Assembly: GCA_031254155.1 (NCBI GenBank)
Contig: JAIRVA010000228.1
Location: forward strand, 1 to 13,559
Length of the DNA: 13,559 bases
Reading direction: 5' to 3'
From: Propionibacteriaceae bacterium
Lineage (GTDB): Bacteria > Actinomycetota > Actinomycetes > Propionibacteriales > Propionibacteriaceae
Shown: positions 7,296-13,559 of the stretch, one piece after another
Position numbering within the stretch: the first letter of the stretch is position 1
Layout: each line of letters begins with the position of its first letter
Notes under the pieces: generated by a model
What the model was told of the DNA's origin: nothing
Seen by the model: only the letters and a program-made list of their open reading frames with translations
Database searches by the model: none
Position numbers and translations under genes: made by a program

Positions 7296-7309
7296 CCCAA
7301 GGAGCACCG

Positions 7310-8470
7310 ATGCTCAAGTTTTCCGACATCGCCGACACGCTCGGCACGCTCGCTATCGAGGTTCCGTCCTGGGCCTACGGCAACTCTGGAACCCGTTTCA
7401 AGGTCTTCCCGCAGAAGGGGACGCCGCGGACACCCTTCGAAAAGATCGCCGACGCCGCCGAGGTCAACCGGGTTACCGGCCTGGCTCCCGCCGTAGCTAT
7501 TCACATTCCGTGGGACAAGGTGGACGACTACGGCGACCTCGCCCGGCACGCCGCCTCGCTCGGCGTGAAACTGGGGACGGTCAACTCCAACACCTTCCAG
7601 GAGGAGGACTACAAGTTCGGCTCGCTCTGCCACCCGGACGCGGGCGTGCGGGCGAAGGCCATCGCCCACCACCTCCAGTGCATCGAGATCATGAACGTCA
7701 CCGGCAGCCGCGATCTCAAGATCTGGCTGGCCGACGGGACGAACTACCCCGGGCAGGACGACATCCGTAGCCGCCAGGAGCGGCTCGACGACTCGTTGGC
7801 CGAGATTTACGCCCACCTGGGGGAGACCCAGCGGCTCGTGCTGGAGTACAAGTTCTTCGAGCCGGCCTTCTACCACACCGATGTCCCCGACTGGGGGACC
7901 TCGCTCCTGCACTGCCTGGCCCTCGGCGAGAAGGCGATGGTCTGCCTCGACACGGGCCACCACGCGCCGGGGACGAACATCGAGTTCATTGTCGCCCAGT
8001 TGCTGCGGGCGGGCCGCCTCGGCTCCTTCGACTTCAACTCGCGTTTCTACGCCGACGACGACCTGATGGTGGGGGCCGCCGATCCGTTCCAGCTGTTCCG
8101 CATCCTGCACGAGGTCGTCCGCGGCGGCGGTTTCCCCGGTACCACGGTCCAGTTCATGCTTGACCAGTGCCACAACATCGAGAACCACATCGCGGGCCAG
8201 ATCCGGTCGGTGCTGACCGTCCAGGAGATGCTGGCCCGGGCGCTGCTCATCGACCGCGAGGAACTGGGCGCGGCCCAGCGGGCGTGCGACCCGCTGGCGG
8301 CCAACCAGATCATGATGGACGCCTTCTACACCGACGTCCGGGCCGACCTCGCCGACTGGCGGGCCGCGCGCTCCTTGCCGGCCGATCCGATGGCGGCCTT
8401 CTGGGCGGGCGGGTACCAGGAGCGTATCGAGGCCGGGCGCATCGGTGGCACGCAAGCGTCGTGGACCTGA
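7310..8470 (+). CDS. rhaI: L-rhamnose isomerase, RhaI type
   Basis: This metal-dependent aldose-ketose isomerase converts L-rhamnose to L-rhamnulose, the first catabolic step. The 386-residue protein belongs to the RhaI group (Pseudomonas stutzeri/Gram-positive type), not the E. coli RhaA group. It has IEVPSWAYGNSGTRF (16-30), AIHIPWD (63-69), the YPGQDDIRSRQERL segment (146-159), LEYKFFEPAFYHT (178-190), CLDTGHHAPGTN (212-223) and FYADDDLMVG (246-255). By alignment from memory to P. stutzeri RhaI, E179, D214 and D285 match structural-metal ligands, and H217, D249 and D251 match catalytic-metal ligands. The structural-site His281 is replaced here by D241. The start is ATG 7310, with AAGGAG at 7299-7304. 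It heads the rightward operon, divergent from rhaB. Related ketose/aldose activities are possible because this group is broad in substrate. Confidence 0.93.
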   Translation: MLKFSDIADTLGTLAIEVPSWAYGNSGTRFKVFPQKGTPRTPFEKIADAAEVNRVTGLAPAVAIHIPWDKVDDYGDLARHAASLGVKLGTVNSNTFQEEDYKFGSLCHPDAGVRAKAIAHHLQCIEIMNVTGSRDLKIWLADGTNYPGQDDIRSRQERLDDSLAEIYAHLGETQRLVLEYKFFEPAFYHTDVPDWGTSLLHCLALGEKAMVCLDTGHHAPGTNIEFIVAQLLRAGRLGSFDFNSRFYADDDLMVGAADPFQLFRILHEVVRGGGFPGTTVQFMLDQCHNIENHIAGQIRSVLTVQEMLARALLIDREELGAAQRACDPLAANQIMMDAFYTDVRADLADWRAARSLPADPMAAFWAGGYQERIEAGRIGGTQASWT

Positions 8471-8472
8471 TC

Positions 8473-9633
8473 ATGCTGCCTGTCGTCAACACCCACGTTC
8501 ACGTACCCCCGAACTTCTCGGCCTTCGCGACCCCGGCCGACGTGGTCGCGGCCGCGGCCCGGGAGGGGGTCCGGGCGGTCGGGTTCTCCAACTTCTTCGA
8601 CCTTGAGGTGTACCCGCTGATCGGTGGGCTCGCCCGCGACCAGGGGATACTGCCGCTCTACGGCCTGGAGTTCATCACGGTGGCGCAGGACTTGGAAGCC
8701 CGGGGAGTCCTGGTCAACGATCCGGCGAATCCCGGTCGGTTGTACCTGACGGGGAAGGGGATCGACCCCACCCGGCCCCGGAGCGCCCGCGCGGCCCGGA
8801 TCGCCGCCCAGATCCGGGTGGACAACGACCGGCGCGCGGAGCAGATGGTCGCGCGGGTGGCGGCGCACTTCGCGGGAGCCGGGTTTGCGACGGGGCTGGT
8901 GGCCGCTGACGTTGTGGCCGCCGTCGCCGGCCGGGCCGGCGTACCGGCGGCGTGGGTGAGCCTCCAGGAGCGCCACATCGCGCGGGCGTTCCAGGAGGCC
9001 CTGTTCACGCTGGACCCGGCGGAGCGGGCCCGCGTACTGGCGGCGGCGTACGGGCGGCCGTCGGGGGTCGCGCCGGACGACATCGTCGGGCTCCAGGCGG
9101 AGTTGCGGTCACGGCTGCTCAAGGCCGGTACGCCGGGGTTCGTCCCGGATCCCCGCCTGAGCTTCGAGGACGCGTACGCCTACATCGTGGACATGGGCGG
9201 GATCCCTTGTTACCCGATTGTCGCCGACGGGATCGACCCGCTGAGCCCGTTCGAGACTCCACCCGCCGCCCTGGCGGAGGAGCTGCTCCGGCGTGGCATC
9301 CACGCCACGGAGCTCATCCCGAACCGGAACCGCGGCGCGGTCGCCGACGAGTTCGTCCGCGAACTGCGGGCCGCCGGACTCATCGTCATGGGCGGTACGG
9401 AGCACAACACCCTCGACCCGATCCCCCTCGACCCGTCGTACGCCGACGGGGAACTCAGCGAGCCCACGCGCCAGGCCTTCTACGAGGCCACCTGCGTCGT
9501 CGCCGCCCACGCCGACCGGGTGGGCCAGGGTGAAGCCGGGTTTGTCGACGCGACCGGGGCGCCGACGGGCGGGGTGACGGCGCTCATCGCCGCCGGTGAC
9601 CGCCTGATCCGGCAATCGCCAAACGGAAACTGA
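8473..9633 (+). CDS. PHP-like metal-dependent hydrolase of the rhamnose operon
   Basis: This 386-residue protein looks like a divergent PHP-domain (polymerase and histidinol phosphatase) metallohydrolase. Visible elements in order are the N-terminal HxH in VVNTHVHVP (H8, H10), GLEF (E66), QERHIARAF (H168), ATELIPNRN (278-286, like the PHP E-containing motif) and GGTEHNT (307-313, in place of the usual GSDAH). The classical second motif TDH is replaced by SNFFD (39-43), so the metal site is not standard. Between the motifs lies a helical, Ala/Arg-rich insert (about 100-225). The substrate is unknown; a phosphorylated sugar or by-product of rhamnose breakdown is a guess from context. It begins 2 nt after the rhaI stop. 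No Shine-Dalgarno is seen before ATG 8473 or before the alternative GTG 8461 that would overlap rhaI, so coupling to rhaI translation is likely. Confidence 0.75.
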   Translation: MLPVVNTHVHVPPNFSAFATPADVVAAAAREGVRAVGFSNFFDLEVYPLIGGLARDQGILPLYGLEFITVAQDLEARGVLVNDPANPGRLYLTGKGIDPTRPRSARAARIAAQIRVDNDRRAEQMVARVAAHFAGAGFATGLVAADVVAAVAGRAGVPAAWVSLQERHIARAFQEALFTLDPAERARVLAAAYGRPSGVAPDDIVGLQAELRSRLLKAGTPGFVPDPRLSFEDAYAYIVDMGGIPCYPIVADGIDPLSPFETPPAALAEELLRRGIHATELIPNRNRGAVADEFVRELRAAGLIVMGGTEHNTLDPIPLDPSYADGELSEPTRQAFYEATCVVAAHADRVGQGEAGFVDATGAPTGGVTALIAAGDRLIRQSPNGN

Positions 9634-9639
9634 CCTGCA

Positions 9640-9651
9640 AGAATGGATTCA
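9640..9651. promoter_or_regulatory. Possible second, imperfect operator copy before the aldolase fusion gene
   Basis: AGAATGGATTCA matches the divergent-region palindrome TGAATCGATTCA at 10 of 12 positions and keeps the GAAT/ATTC arms. It lies in the 42-bp gap between the PHP-like gene and rhaEW. No strong promoter is seen here, so it could be an internal repression or looping site, or chance. Confidence 0.35.
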
Positions 9652-9675
9652 CTACCCCACGAGAAAGAAGCGGCC

Positions 9676-11670
9676 ATGGCAACGCTGGCGGACCAGATCA
9701 TCGCGGTGTCCAACCGCCTCGGCACGCCGGAGTACGCGCGGGCGGGCGGCGGGAACAGCTCGTACAAGGCGGACGGCGTTCTCCACATCAAGCCCAGCGG
9801 GACCTCGCTGGCGGCGCTCACGGCCGCCGACCTCGTACCGCTCCGCCTCGACGTCCTGCTCGACGCGCTGGCCTCGGACGCCCCCGTCGACGGCGACCCG
9901 GTCCGCGTGGCCGCGGCAAAGGCCCGGATCGGGGTGGACGACGGGCGGCGCCCGAGCGTTGAAATCCTGTTTCACGCCCTGCTCCCCGAGCCGCTGGTCA
10001 TCCACCTGCACCCCCTGACGGCGAACGCCGTCACCTGCAACGAGGACGCCCACGCCCTGGCCGCCGAGATCTTCGGCGACGAGGCGCTCGTGGTCGACTA
10101 CATCGACCCCGGGGTACCACTGGCGCGCGGGATCGCGGCCGCCCGCGCCGCCTACACCGCGCGGACCGGGGCCACACCGCCGCGACTGACTTTCCTGCGC
10201 AACCACGGGATCATCGCGGCCGGCCAGACCGCCGACGAGGTGATCGCCCTCGTCGAAGACGCCACGGCCCGGATCCGGGCGGCGATCGCGGCCCGGCCCC
10301 GGGCCGAGCGGGCGGGCTGGCGGGGCGCCCACCAGGACCAGGAGGCGGACGACCGGCGCGTGGCCGAACTCATCTCGGCCGTCGCGCCCCAGTTGCGCGG
10401 GTTGCTGGGGACCGGCGGCGCGTTGGCGGTCGTGACCGCCGACTCCTCGGACCTCGTCCGCTCGGAGACCCGGACCGGCAGCCCGATCATTTCCATCGGC
10501 CCGCTGATCCCGGACGAGATCGTGTACGCCGGCAGCCTGCCCTGCGTCGTGGAGCCGGAGTACGCCCCCCTCGCCGACCAGGTGGGGAAGGCCGTGGCGG
10601 CGTACCGGGCCGACCACGGGCGGGACCCGGTCATCATCGTCTTGCCCGGGAAAGTGCTGTTCGCCGCGGGCCGGGATTACGCCGCCGCCAAGAACGCCCT
10701 GGAGACGTTCACCGACGCCCTGCGGGTGGCCCGCGACGCCGACCGGCTGGGTACGGTGCGGACGTTGGATCTCGCGGAGCGGACGTTCATCGAGACCTGG
10801 GAGGCCGAGGCGTACCGCCAGAAGGTGGCGGCGGGCCAGAGCCGGGGCCGTCTGGCGGGCAAAGTCGCCGTCGTGACGGGGGCGGCGCAGGGGTTCGGGC
10901 TCGGTATCGCGCAGGGTCTCGCGGCGGCGGGCGCGCACGTCGTCCTGGCCGATCTGAACGTCGACCTGGCGGCGGCCGAGGCCCAGAAACTCGTTTCAAC
11001 GTACGGACGGGGCCGGGCCGCCCCCGTCGCCGTCAACGTCGCCGACGAGGCCTCGCAGCAGCGGGCGCTGGCGGAAGTCCTGGCGATGTACGGCGGGGTC
11101 GACCTGTTCGTGTCGAACGCCGGCATCGCGCGGGCGGCGGCCATCACCGAGCAGCGGATCGAGGACTTTGACCTTGTCACCGCGATCAATTACAAGGGCT
11201 ATTTCCTGGGGGTCCGCACCGTCGCCCCCGTCATGGCCGCCCAGCACGCGATCCGCCCCGACGTCCTCTTCGACATCGTCGAGATCAACTCCAAGTCCGG
11301 CCTGGAGGGGTCGAAGCGCAACTTCGCGTATGCCGGGTCCAAGTTCGGCGGCATCGGGCTCACGCAGTCCTTCGCGCTGGAACTGGTCGAGGCCGGCATC
11401 AAGGTCAACGCCGTCTGTCCGGGCAACTTCCTCGACGGGCCGCTCTGGTCCGACCCGGAGAAGGGTCTGTTCGTCCAGTACCTCCGCGCGGGCAAGGTCC
11501 CCGGCGCGAGTACGGTGGCGGAGGTCCGGGCCTTCTACGAGGCGAAGGTACCGATGGCGCGCGGGTGTCTGCCCGCCGATGTCGTCCGCGCGGTGCTGTA
11601 CCTCGTCGAGCAGCAGTACGAGACCGGTCAGGCCCTGCCTGTCACCGGTGGCCAAGTCATGATGAGTTAA
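9676..11670 (+). CDS. rhaEW: Fused rhamnulose-1-phosphate aldolase / lactaldehyde dehydrogenase (RhaEW type)
   Basis: This is a two-domain enzyme of 664 residues, close to the size expected for bifunctional aldolase/SDR proteins. The N-terminal class II aldolase (about 1-385) has GGGNSSYK (24-31), the zinc-binding HLHP (H110, H112) and NHG (H177); it should split L-rhamnulose 1-phosphate into dihydroxyacetone phosphate and L-lactaldehyde. The C-terminal short-chain dehydrogenase (about 392-664) has the NAD loop TGAAQGFGLG (401-410), NAG (481-483), a serine at 539 or 541 and Y552xxxK556; in RhaEW proteins it is assigned the oxidation of L-lactaldehyde to L-lactate. ATG 9676 fits the domain start and has AGAAAG-type purines upstream; an ATG 33 nt earlier has no ribosome binding site. 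It is the third gene of the rightward operon. The SDR half also resembles sorbitol-6-phosphate dehydrogenases, so its exact reaction deserves testing. Confidence 0.9.
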   Translation: MATLADQIIAVSNRLGTPEYARAGGGNSSYKADGVLHIKPSGTSLAALTAADLVPLRLDVLLDALASDAPVDGDPVRVAAAKARIGVDDGRRPSVEILFHALLPEPLVIHLHPLTANAVTCNEDAHALAAEIFGDEALVVDYIDPGVPLARGIAAARAAYTARTGATPPRLTFLRNHGIIAAGQTADEVIALVEDATARIRAAIAARPRAERAGWRGAHQDQEADDRRVAELISAVAPQLRGLLGTGGALAVVTADSSDLVRSETRTGSPIISIGPLIPDEIVYAGSLPCVVEPEYAPLADQVGKAVAAYRADHGRDPVIIVLPGKVLFAAGRDYAAAKNALETFTDALRVARDADRLGTVRTLDLAERTFIETWEAEAYRQKVAAGQSRGRLAGKVAVVTGAAQGFGLGIAQGLAAAGAHVVLADLNVDLAAAEAQKLVSTYGRGRAAPVAVNVADEASQQRALAEVLAMYGGVDLFVSNAGIARAAAITEQRIEDFDLVTAINYKGYFLGVRTVAPVMAAQHAIRPDVLFDIVEINSKSGLEGSKRNFAYAGSKFGGIGLTQSFALELVEAGIKVNAVCPGNFLDGPLWSDPEKGLFVQYLRAGKVPGASTVAEVRAFYEAKVPMARGCLPADVVRAVLYLVEQQYETGQALPVTGGQVMMS

Positions 11671-11678
11671 GGAGTCCA

Positions 11679-13286
11679 ATGACCACCCAGTACGCGGTCC
11701 AGATCACCGCCAAGGACCAGATCGAAATCAACCCGGCGTTGCCGGTGCCGGCGGTCGGCCCGACCCAGATCCTGCTCAAAATCGAAGCGTGCGGGATCTG
11801 CTTCTCCGACACCAAGCTCATGCACACGTTTGCGGACCATCCGCGGAAGCTGCCGATCCTCGCCGGGATCACGGCGGCCGAGTTGGCGGAGATCCCGACG
11901 TACCGCCCCGGTGCGGCCCCGATTGTGCCCGGCCACGAACCAGTGGCCCGCGTGGCGCAGGTGGGCGAGCGGGTGACGCGGTACACGGTCGGCCAAAGGG
12001 TGCTGGTCCAGACGGACTACCGCCACCTGCCGACGGCGAAGGCGAACGCCGCCTTCGGGTACGACTTCGACGGCGCGCTGGAGGAGTACGCGCTGGTCGA
12101 CGAGCGGATGGTGATCGACCCGGTGACGGGGGAGTCGTTCCTCATCCCGGTTGACGAGACGCCGAGCGCCTCCGCGGTCGCCCTCATCGAGCCGTGGGCG
12201 TGCGTCGAAACCGCGTACGCCTGGCCGGAACGGCCGGGACTGAAGCCGGGGGGCACGCTGCTCGTGGTCGTGGACGACGGGTACGTACCGGTGGGACTGG
12301 AGGAGTTGGTCGCGGCCGCCCAGCCGGCCCGCCGCGTGGACAACCCGGCGGCGGGCCGGCTGGCGGACGAGCTTTTTGACGACATCATCTACGTGGGCGC
12401 GAGCGCCGAGCGGGTCGAGGCGCTCAGCCGGGTGCTGGGCGCGCGGGGCATCATGAACATCGTGACGTGTGGGCGGGCGTTCGACCGGGACGTCGCCATC
12501 GACGTCGGGCGGGTCCACTACGACCTCATCCGGTACGTCGGCACGACGGGCGACCGCCCGGCCGACGGGTACGCCTGGAGCCCGGCGACGTGCGAACTGC
12601 GGCCGGGCGAGGCTCTGGCCGTCATCGGGGCCGCCGGGCCGATGGGGCTGATGCACACGGTGCGGGCCGCCACGGCCGGGGTACCGGGCATCACGGTCGA
12701 CGCGGTGGACGTGGACGACCACCGGCTGGGCCGGCTCCACGCGGTCGTGGACCCGATTGCGGCGGCGGCCGGGGTACCCGTGCGCGTGATCAACTCGGCG
12801 ACCACGCCACTCACGGAAGGCGCGTACACGTACGTCGCGCTGATGGTACCCGTACCCGCGCTGCTGCGGCAGGCCATCGGACTGGCGGGTGCCGGGGCGA
12901 TTGTCAACGCGTTCGCCGGATTCGCGGTCGGGACGACGGCGGATCTGGACCTGAACGCGATCCTCGCCCGCCGGATCTACCTGTTCGGCACGTCCGGGTC
13001 GCGGATCTGCGATATGGTGACGGTCAAGCAGCGGCTCGAGGCCGGGGTGGTCGACACGAACATCTCGCTTGACGCCATTTCGGGCATCGCGGGGGTGCCG
13101 GACGCCATCGAGTCGGTCACCAACCGGACCTCCCAGGGCAAGATCATGGTCTACCCGGCGCTGCACGACCTGGGCCTCGTCCGGCTCGTCGACCTGCCCG
13201 GGCGGCTGCCCGCCGTGGCGGCGGCGATGGCGGACGGGCGTTGGACCAAGGCCGCCGAACAGGTGCTCCTGGAATCGGCGAGCTGA
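11679..13286 (+). CDS. Long zinc-type medium-chain dehydrogenase with an inserted Rossmann-like segment
   Basis: This is a member of the zinc alcohol dehydrogenase (MDR) superfamily. It is 535 residues long, against about 340-400 for ordinary members. The GroES-like part holds the catalytic-zinc region ACGICFSD (C38), PGHEP (H86, E87) and IEPWACVE (E171). The four-cysteine structural-zinc loop is absent; the only cysteines are 38, 41, 175, 264, 305 and 444. A Rossmann-like stretch (about 191-290, GGTLLVVVDDGY...DIIYVGAS...MNIVTCG) comes before the canonical NAD loop VIGAAGPMG (315-323), so the cofactor region looks enlarged or duplicated. The distant relation to sorbose-1-phosphate reductase-like enzymes is only an impression. 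It has a strong AAGGAG (11669-11674) overlapping the rhaEW stop and is the fourth gene of the operon. A role in handling lactaldehyde, propanediol or a related C3 compound is inferred from context; the substrate is unknown. Confidence 0.8.
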   Translation: MTTQYAVQITAKDQIEINPALPVPAVGPTQILLKIEACGICFSDTKLMHTFADHPRKLPILAGITAAELAEIPTYRPGAAPIVPGHEPVARVAQVGERVTRYTVGQRVLVQTDYRHLPTAKANAAFGYDFDGALEEYALVDERMVIDPVTGESFLIPVDETPSASAVALIEPWACVETAYAWPERPGLKPGGTLLVVVDDGYVPVGLEELVAAAQPARRVDNPAAGRLADELFDDIIYVGASAERVEALSRVLGARGIMNIVTCGRAFDRDVAIDVGRVHYDLIRYVGTTGDRPADGYAWSPATCELRPGEALAVIGAAGPMGLMHTVRAATAGVPGITVDAVDVDDHRLGRLHAVVDPIAAAAGVPVRVINSATTPLTEGAYTYVALMVPVPALLRQAIGLAGAGAIVNAFAGFAVGTTADLDLNAILARRIYLFGTSGSRICDMVTVKQRLEAGVVDTNISLDAISGIAGVPDAIESVTNRTSQGKIMVYPALHDLGLVRLVDLPGRLPAVAAAMADGRWTKAAEQVLLESAS

Positions 13287-13303
13287 CAAGAAAGGAGCGG
13301 GCG

Positions 13304-13559
13304 GTGGCTGAAATCGTGGTGATGCCCCAACTGGGCAACACAGTGGAGACGTGCCTCGTGACGGCGTGGCACGTCGGTGTGGGCGACGAGGTGGGTCCGG
13401 CCACGATTGTGGCGGACATCGAGACGGACAAGTCGACGATGGAGATCCCGGCGGGCATCGGCGGTACGATCCTCGCCCTGCTGGCCGGCCCGGGTGACGA
13501 GGTACCCGTCAAGGCCCCGTTCTTCATCGTCGGGACGCCGGGGGAGGACATCGACGGCT
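13304..13559 (+). CDS. Lipoyl-domain protein, E2-like N-terminus (3' truncated by window)
   Basis: The 85 visible residues form a biotinyl/lipoyl attachment domain: VVMPQLGNTVETCLVTAWHV, then DIETDKSTMEIPA with K43 as the expected lipoylated lysine, and the second hairpin GGTILALLAGPGDEVPVKAPFFIVG. The DKS context marks lipoyl rather than biotin attachment, where AMKM is expected. It begins at GTG 13304 with AAAGGAG at 13291-13297, 17 bp after the dehydrogenase gene, and is therefore very likely in the same operon. It could be the start of a full dihydrolipoamide acyltransferase (E2 of a pyruvate, acetoin or similar 2-oxoacid complex) or a free-standing lipoyl carrier; the window ends before this can be told. 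Confidence 0.85.
   Translation, partial: MAEIVVMPQLGNTVETCLVTAWHVGVGDEVGPATIVADIETDKSTMEIPAGIGGTILALLAGPGDEVPVKAPFFIVGTPGEDIDG

Noticed and set aside
11667..13289. 540-codon open frame exactly antisense to the dehydrogenase gene
   Set aside because: The near-identical extent is striking, but the product is Arg/His/Asp-rich without a fold signature, and GC-rich coding often leaves this antisense frame open.

Overview
The window looks like a chromosomal segment of a high-GC actinobacterium (Actinomycetota). GC is roughly 70% by eye. The Smc tail closely resembles actinobacterial Smc as I remember it, smc is followed by ftsY as in many actinobacteria, and two genes have TAnnnT -10 boxes only 6-7 nt before their start codons, which is the layout of leaderless mRNAs. 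Genus cannot be assigned from the sequence alone.

Region 1 (1-5727) is housekeeping, all on the + strand. It holds the C-terminal half of the condensin Smc, a small possible membrane protein behind an AT-richer promoter region, the SRP receptor ftsY, a phosphinothricin-acetyltransferase-like GNAT, ribulose-phosphate 3-epimerase (rpe) and long-form threonine synthase (thrC). ftsY/GNAT and rpe/thrC each overlap by 4 nt (GTGA and ATGA), so they look like two translationally coupled pairs, each with its own leaderless-type promoter.

Region 2 (5747-13559) is an L-rhamnose catabolic locus built around an 87-bp divergent control region (7223-7309). Rhamnulokinase (rhaB) runs left. To the right run L-rhamnose isomerase (rhaI), a divergent PHP-like metallohydrolase, a fused rhamnulose-1-phosphate aldolase/short-chain dehydrogenase (RhaEW type), an unusually long zinc-type medium-chain dehydrogenase, and the start of a lipoyl-domain protein cut by the window edge. 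The core pathway is rhamnose -> rhamnulose (RhaI) -> rhamnulose-1-phosphate (RhaB) -> dihydroxyacetone phosphate + L-lactaldehyde, with the aldehyde oxidised by the SDR half of the fusion. A perfect 12-bp palindrome with a central CG, typical of LacI-family operators, lies in the spacer of the rhaB promoter and over the expected start point of the rhaI promoter. A 10/12 copy lies just before the aldolase fusion gene. No regulator, transporter or mutarotase gene is in the window.

The least explained part is the tail of the rhamnose operon: the PHP-like protein with altered motif residues, the 535-residue dehydrogenase with an extra Rossmann-like segment and no structural-zinc cysteines, and the lipoyl protein. 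Together they suggest that lactaldehyde carbon is processed further by a lipoate-dependent complex lying beyond position 13559, but this is inference. A genome-style signal is also visible: the tetranucleotide GTAC is strongly over-represented, largely through synonymous codon choice. No stretch over 300 bp lacks a gene. I saw no RNA gene, insertion sequence or CRISPR array.
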